In this document: piece after piece, positions 34,611 to 39,107 of the stretch
How the letters are laid out: each line of letters starts with the position of its first letter
How positions within the stretch are numbered: position 1 is the first letter of the stretch
Source: Candidatus Eiseniibacteriota bacterium
Lineage (GTDB): Bacteria > Eisenbacteria > RBG-16-71-46 > CAIMUX01 > WJJG01
Length of the DNA: 39,107 nucleotides
Direction: 5' to 3'
Assembly (NCBI GenBank): GCA_014729815.1
Contig: WJJG01000083.1
Location: 1-39,107 of the forward strand
Position numbers and translations under genes: made by a program
The notes under the pieces: model-generated
What the model was told of the DNA's origin: nothing
The model's database searches: none
The model's input: the letters and a program-made list of their open reading frames with translations, nothing else

Positions 34611-36409
34611 ACCTGATCGCCGTGACGTTCGTGGCCTATCTGGGGCTCGTGCTCCTGGTCGGTGTGCTGGCCTCGCGCTACGGGCGAACCATGGAGGGGT
34701 ATTTCCTGGCGGATCGCGGTCTGGGCGCCTGGGTTACGGCGATCAGTAGCGTGGCCAGCAGCGAGAGCGGTTGGCTGGTGCTCGGTCTGGTCGGAGAAGC
34801 CTACATCTGGGGCGCCCGGGCCGTCTGGACAGTGCCGGGTGTGCTGATCGGCTACCTGTGCAACTGGTACATCGTGGCCCCGCGACTGCGCCAACAGGCA
34901 GCGGCACTCGGCGCGATCACAATTCCCGACTACCTGGAGGCCCGCTTCGGGGATCGCTGGCGGCTGCTTCGTTCGGTCGGCATCCTGATCATCCTTTTCT
35001 GCCTGATGTTCTACGTTTCGGCGCAGTTCACGGCCGCCGGCAAGGCATTCCAGAAGGCTTTCGGCGAAGACTACGGCATCACCTATCAGCACGGCGTGCT
35101 AATCGGCGGCTTGATCACCATCCTCTACACGCTGCTGGGTGGGTTTCGCGCGGTCTCCTGGACCGATCTGGCCCAGGGCCTGCTGATGGCCGTCGGCCTG
35201 GTGGTTCTGCCAATCGTGACCGTCTCCTCGGCGGGCGGCTTCGGCGCACTCTTCGGCGAGCTGCGGCGGGCACCCCCCCGGGTGGAGGGCGTCTTCGAGG
35301 TGACCGAAGGAGCCCGTCTGGAGGAAGTTGGCATCGAAACGGAGGGGGTCGATTTGGCGCCGGGGGTCACGCTGGCGCGTGAGGGGAGCGCGGGGGGGGA
35401 TGGCTACCGCTTCGTCGCCCGCCTGGGGCGCGAGACGGCGATCGAGGTCAACGGGGAGCCGCGGCGTGGGCTGGTGGAGCTGGCGCCGGGCGATCGCATG
35501 GCACTGGGTTCCCGCACGGTCACGTTCGAGAAGATCGTACGCATGGTGGGCGGCCCCGATCTGGCCGATGTCCTGGGGGGACTCAGCGGACCGGCGCTCC
35601 TGGGCTGGCTGCTCGGACTCCTCGGGATCGGCCTGGGCTATCCCGGGCAGCCGCACGTCCTTTCCCGGTACATGGCGGCCCGTTCGCGGCGCACGCTGCG
35701 TCAGGGACGCCTGATCGCCATCGTCTGGGGATGCGTCGCCATGTACGGGGCCGTGATCCTGGGCCTCGGCGCGCGTCTGGCCGTTCCAGGGCTGATCGAT
35801 CCCGAGCAGGCCTACCCGCATCTGGCCACGACCCATCTGCCGCCGGTACTGGGCGGGATTCTGCTGGCGGCGATCATCAGCGCCATGATGTCGACCGCCG
35901 ACAGCCAGCTCCTGGTGGTCTCCTCGGCCGTGGCGCGCGATCTGATCGACAAGATGATCGACTTGCGGCAGCGCCTGGCCACGCCTTCCGTGGAGCGCAC
36001 GTTGGTCTGGATCACGCGCGCCACGGTGTTGGCCGTGGGCGTGATCGCGCTGCTGCTGGCCCTGGGCGACGTACGCGCCATCTTCTGGTTCGTGCTCTTC
36101 GCCTGGTCGGGCCTCGGGGCGGCCTTCGGACCGCCCCTGCTGCTGGCGCTCTTCTGGCGCCGGGTGACCCGCTGGGGCGCACTGGCGGGGATGCTCTCGG
36201 GCCTGCTGGTTACGGTCTTCTGGAAGGTACGCCTGAAGGCGGTCTTCGCGGAAGCGACTGGGCTATCGCTCTACGAGCTCGTGCCGGCCTTCGCGCTTTC
36301 GATGCTGTTGACCTGGTTCGTCAGTCTCGCGACGCGGCGTGCCGCCTACGTGCCCCACGGTCTGGATGGACTGGCAGCGCCGGATGAGCGGCGGACGAGA
36401 GAGGTGTGA
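34607..36409 (+). CDS. Sodium:solute symporter (SSS/PutP-like) with about 90-aa inserted soluble domain
   Basis: GYFLADRGLGAWVTAISSVASSESGWL, ISWTD-like VSWTDLAQGLLM, GLGYPGQPHVLSRYMA, AIISAMMSTADSQLLVVSSAVARDL, matching PutP; insert approx 35271-35545. Confidence 0.93.
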   Translation: MNLIAVTFVAYLGLVLLVGVLASRYGRTMEGYFLADRGLGAWVTAISSVASSESGWLVLGLVGEAYIWGARAVWTVPGVLIGYLCNWYIVAPRLRQQAAALGAITIPDYLEARFGDRWRLLRSVGILIILFCLMFYVSAQFTAAGKAFQKAFGEDYGITYQHGVLIGGLITILYTLLGGFRAVSWTDLAQGLLMAVGLVVLPIVTVSSAGGFGALFGELRRAPPRVEGVFEVTEGARLEEVGIETEGVDLAPGVTLAREGSAGGDGYRFVARLGRETAIEVNGEPRRGLVELAPGDRMALGSRTVTFEKIVRMVGGPDLADVLGGLSGPALLGWLLGLLGIGLGYPGQPHVLSRYMAARSRRTLRQGRLIAIVWGCVAMYGAVILGLGARLAVPGLIDPEQAYPHLATTHLPPVLGGILLAAIISAMMSTADSQLLVVSSAVARDLIDKMIDLRQRLATPSVERTLVWITRATVLAVGVIALLLALGDVRAIFWFVLFAWSGLGAAFGPPLLLALFWRRVTRWGALAGMLSGLLVTVFWKVRLKAVFAEATGLSLYELVPAFALSMLLTWFVSLATRRAAYVPHGLDGLAAPDERRTREV

Positions 36410-36663
36410 GGAGTCGCGGCCCCCTTCAGGAGCGCTAGACGCACCGCACCGGCTCTGCTAGGCTTCCCCTTGGCTGGACCGGGAAGCTTGCATCGCAGCG
36501 CGGAGGCGATGGGTTCCGGCTGATGTGTGACCCGGGCAGTGGCGACCTACCCAGGGCTGCCGCCCCCGCTTCCGATCATCTTTGAGGACCCGGCCACGGC
36601 ATCCTGGCAGACTCCTCGCTTCGGCGTCAGCGGTCCCTTCCCGGCCGGCCACCGGTTGTGCAG

Positions 36664-36709
36664 AGGCGCCCGCGGTGCGTGTCCGATCGGCACGCGACCG
36701 CGGGCGCCT
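36664..36709 (-). terminator. Strong hairpin downstream of the C1A peptidase gene (candidate terminator)
   Basis: AGGCGCCCGCGGT (36664-36676) pairs with ACCGCGGGCGCCT (36697-36709), inner GCGTG/CACGC, loop TCCGATCGG; weak T content downstream. Confidence 0.6.
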
Positions 36710-36740
36710 TGGCTTGGATCGCAGCGATTCCGCGCGCAGC

Positions 36741-38885
36741 CTAGTCGATCCGCACGACCTTCGTCGCCACGCGACTTCCGGCGCACTGCGCACGGCAGTA
36801 GTATGTGCCGCTGGCTACCGGCTGCCCGTCGTTGTCCTTTCCGGCCCACGTGTAGAGGTGTGTGCCGGGTTCCGTGGCGCCTGCATGCAGGGTGCGCACC
36901 AGTCGCCCGGAGGCATCGAAGACCTCCACGCGCGTGCTGGAATCCGATTCGGGGATCGCCAGACGGACCGTGGTGAGGGGCGAGAACGGGTTCGGATGCG
37001 AAGAGACCGCCAGGATGCGCGGTCCGCCACGCATCGGCGGGGCGTCCTGCGATCCGGCGTTGGTCGCCACGACGGCGAAGTCGTCCAGCGTCCAGCCGCC
37101 GAAGTGCAGGCCGGCATCGGCCTGCAGCTCGAAGCGCACGCTGACGTTGGATTGGTCGTCGGCCAGATCCGAGATGTCGTAGACCACCGGCGTCCAGTAG
37201 GCATCCAGGTGATGGCCGTGTTCCTGGTTGCGCCAGATCTCGGTGCCGTTGACCAGCACGTTGGCCACGTCGTAGATGCTCTCCTCCACCGTCAACCAGC
37301 GCTTGAACATCAGGTGCACGCCGCTCTGGCCGCTGCAATCGATCCCGGGCGACTGAAGCCAGTTGCGCACCGAGTTCGGATAGAGCCCGTCCCAGCTGGC
37401 ACTCTCGTTGAGGTCGTTGCCGTAGACGCTGCTGCCGGATGCCGCGAACTGCGGATCCCAGTGGCCAAGCAGATCGCGGGGGCTGGCCCAACGCCAGTCG
37501 TTCTGCCCGTAGTTGGCCCCATCGCTCCAGCCGGTGATACTGCTCTCGAAGTCGTTCTCGTAGACCATCGTCACCGGGCGGCAGAAGTCGAAGAATTCGG
37601 AGCTGTCCTCCGACTCGTTGCAGGTCACCTGCAGCTCGAACTCGAGCAGGGTGCCGCCGGGCGTGCCCGGCTCGACGAAGACCGTGAAGTGCGGGCTGAA
37701 GGAGTTGCCCGAGGCCCAGGAATCGAGGTTGGGGAAGGAGGCCGTATCGTCGGTGACGGTCACACCCGGCGTCAGGGCAACGAGGGTCCCGGTCACGCCG
37801 GTGGCCGTCTCCTCGCCGAAGTTGGTGAGGGTCACGCGCACCTGCGCGGTCTCGTCCGGGTCGAGAGCGCCGTTGCCACCGTCGAGCACCTCATGCGATG
37901 CGTACGCGACCAGCGCGTCGGGGAAGGGGGTGTACTCGAGCGTGTATCCGCTGCTGGTCAGTGCCGTCGAGCCGTACTGGATCCAGCCGTACCCGTTCTC
38001 GCCCCAACCGGGGCCCCAGCTGTTCTTGATCAGCCAGGCGCCGTTGCCGTTGCAGGCGTTGTCGTCCCAGCCGCACAGGCAGACCTCATGGTTCTGGCCG
38101 CCGGCCGGACCGGCGTAGCAGCCCCCGTTGTAGGAGAAGAAGCCTCCCGTCGCATAGAGCGTGCAGGTGATCGGGTGGATCATGATGGCGGTCTTCATGT
38201 AGCTCTCGAGGTTGGGCACGACCGTCATGTCCGAGACGCGGGCCCGCACGTCGCACTCATCCTGCGTGCAGGGCACGTAGTCGCTCGCGTAGTAGGGCAT
38301 GCAGCTACTGGGCACCGCCCCGAAATCGCTCCACAGGACGTAACAGCTGTAGGAGCTCCCGCCCCCGCAGCCGTCACCGAACTCGTTGCACGAGATGCAC
38401 TGCTGCTCGGAAAAGAGCATCTGCTCGCCATCGTTCTGGATCTTGTAGAGGCCCTCGAGCGCGCCCACGGCCCCGAAGGCCCAGCAGGAACCACAGCCGC
38501 CCTGCTGCTTGGCCGGAGTCATCATGCCGTAGTCACGCCAGTCCCAGCGCTCGGGGAAGTCCTCCTCGCTGAGCGGCTCGAGCACGGCGGTGGGGCGCTT
38601 GGCCATCTCCTCCTCGGTCGGAGCGACGTAGCCCAGGTAGTTCTGGCGCTCCCACGGCGGAACGTCGCTGACCGAAGTCGGCCCGGCTTCCCAGTGCCAG
38701 TCGTTCTCCTCGATCTGCCGCTGGTATTCGGCGATCTCCTCGGCCTCGCTCCAGGTCGGATCGTAGGCCCATTCGTCTTCCGCACAGATCGCGGGTGACA
38801 CGAGCGCGGCGGCCAGGACCACTGCGATCCCTGCGGCCGCCCAGCCGGCGAAGCGCGCCCGTTCCCGGATCCCCGAACAGTTCAT
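36741..38885 (-). CDS. Secreted C1A (papain-like) cysteine peptidase with FlgD-like/T9SS-type C-terminal domain
   Basis: Signal peptide; QGGCGSCWAFGAVGALEG (Cys), NHEVCLCGWDDN (His), WLIKNSWGPGWGENGYGWIQYG (Asn); C-term HPNPFSPLTTVRLAIPESDSSTRVEVFDASGRLVRTLHAG...YYCRAQCAGSRVATKVVRID. Confidence 0.95.
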   Translation of the reverse strand: MNCSGIRERARFAGWAAAGIAVVLAAALVSPAICAEDEWAYDPTWSEAEEIAEYQRQIEENDWHWEAGPTSVSDVPPWERQNYLGYVAPTEEEMAKRPTAVLEPLSEEDFPERWDWRDYGMMTPAKQQGGCGSCWAFGAVGALEGLYKIQNDGEQMLFSEQQCISCNEFGDGCGGGSSYSCYVLWSDFGAVPSSCMPYYASDYVPCTQDECDVRARVSDMTVVPNLESYMKTAIMIHPITCTLYATGGFFSYNGGCYAGPAGGQNHEVCLCGWDDNACNGNGAWLIKNSWGPGWGENGYGWIQYGSTALTSSGYTLEYTPFPDALVAYASHEVLDGGNGALDPDETAQVRVTLTNFGEETATGVTGTLVALTPGVTVTDDTASFPNLDSWASGNSFSPHFTVFVEPGTPGGTLLEFELQVTCNESEDSSEFFDFCRPVTMVYENDFESSITGWSDGANYGQNDWRWASPRDLLGHWDPQFAASGSSVYGNDLNESASWDGLYPNSVRNWLQSPGIDCSGQSGVHLMFKRWLTVEESIYDVANVLVNGTEIWRNQEHGHHLDAYWTPVVYDISDLADDQSNVSVRFELQADAGLHFGGWTLDDFAVVATNAGSQDAPPMRGGPRILAVSSHPNPFSPLTTVRLAIPESDSSTRVEVFDASGRLVRTLHAGATEPGTHLYTWAGKDNDGQPVASGTYYCRAQCAGSRVATKVVRID

Positions 38886-38983
38886 GTCTGATCCTCCTTG
38901 TTGCGGATGATATCCCCGAGGGAGCCGCTGGCTCGCGCGGGCCCTGCGAAGAAGCCACGTGGATCATGGCGGGGGAAACCCAC

Positions 38984-39001
38984 TAGAATAGTCACATTCT
39001 A
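38984..39001. promoter_or_regulatory. Inverted repeat TAGAAT-N6-ATTCTA upstream of the C1A peptidase gene
   Basis: TAGAATAGTCACATTCTA; perfect 6-bp dyad in the AT-richest part of the intergenic region. Confidence 0.4.
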
Positions 39002-39107
39002 ACACATCCTGGCGAACCGTGCAGGGAGGGAGCGGTGGGTCGGCCAACGGGGGTGGATCGAAGTGGCGGATATGCGACAGATGCAGCGTCGCGGCGCGGC
39101 CCGCGAG

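Noticed and set aside
36582-38798. 738-aa plus-strand ORF
   Set aside because: Shadow of the C1A peptidase gene; low-complexity composition.
39035-39107. Possible GTG-started partial CDS at the window end (MGRPTGVDRSGGYATD...)
   Set aside because: Only about 24 codons visible, no recognisable family; cannot be supported.

Overview
GC-rich (visibly well over 60%) bacterial chromosomal segment, packed with protein-coding genes on both strands. I saw no rRNA, tRNA, CRISPR array, transposase or phage genes. I support about 26 CDSs. (1) A NifS-type cysteine desulfurase fused to selenophosphate synthetase (SelD). (2) A DUF2270-like membrane protein. (3) A four-gene minus-strand cassette made only of membrane proteins (3418-7052) with no function I can name; this is my best candidate for an undescribed system. 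(4) Four secreted peptidases of unrelated families (a HExxH zincin, M14, C25/gingipain-like and C1A/papain-like), each ending in a FlgD-like/T9SS-type-A-like C-terminal domain. (5) PhnP-like MBL hydrolase, M32 carboxypeptidase, DUF362 protein, MoeA, L-2-hydroxyglutarate oxidase, AHSA1/SRPBCC protein and an AGCS alanine/Na+ symporter. (6) A lipoprotein gene translationally coupled to an outer-membrane beta-barrel gene, with a 42-nt tandem repeat at the junction. (7) A minus-strand run: small membrane protein, SDR, FeS-type photolyase, Acg-like nitroreductase, DUF6544-like protein and BNR-repeat lipoprotein. (8) A small 2-TM protein coupled to an SSS symporter that carries an unusual inserted soluble domain. 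The FlgD-like tails and protein types suggest an FCB-related or candidate-phylum lineage (inference only). Family names come from motif recognition by eye; no database search was run. Many long antisense ORFs in the track are high-GC shadow ORFs and were rejected.
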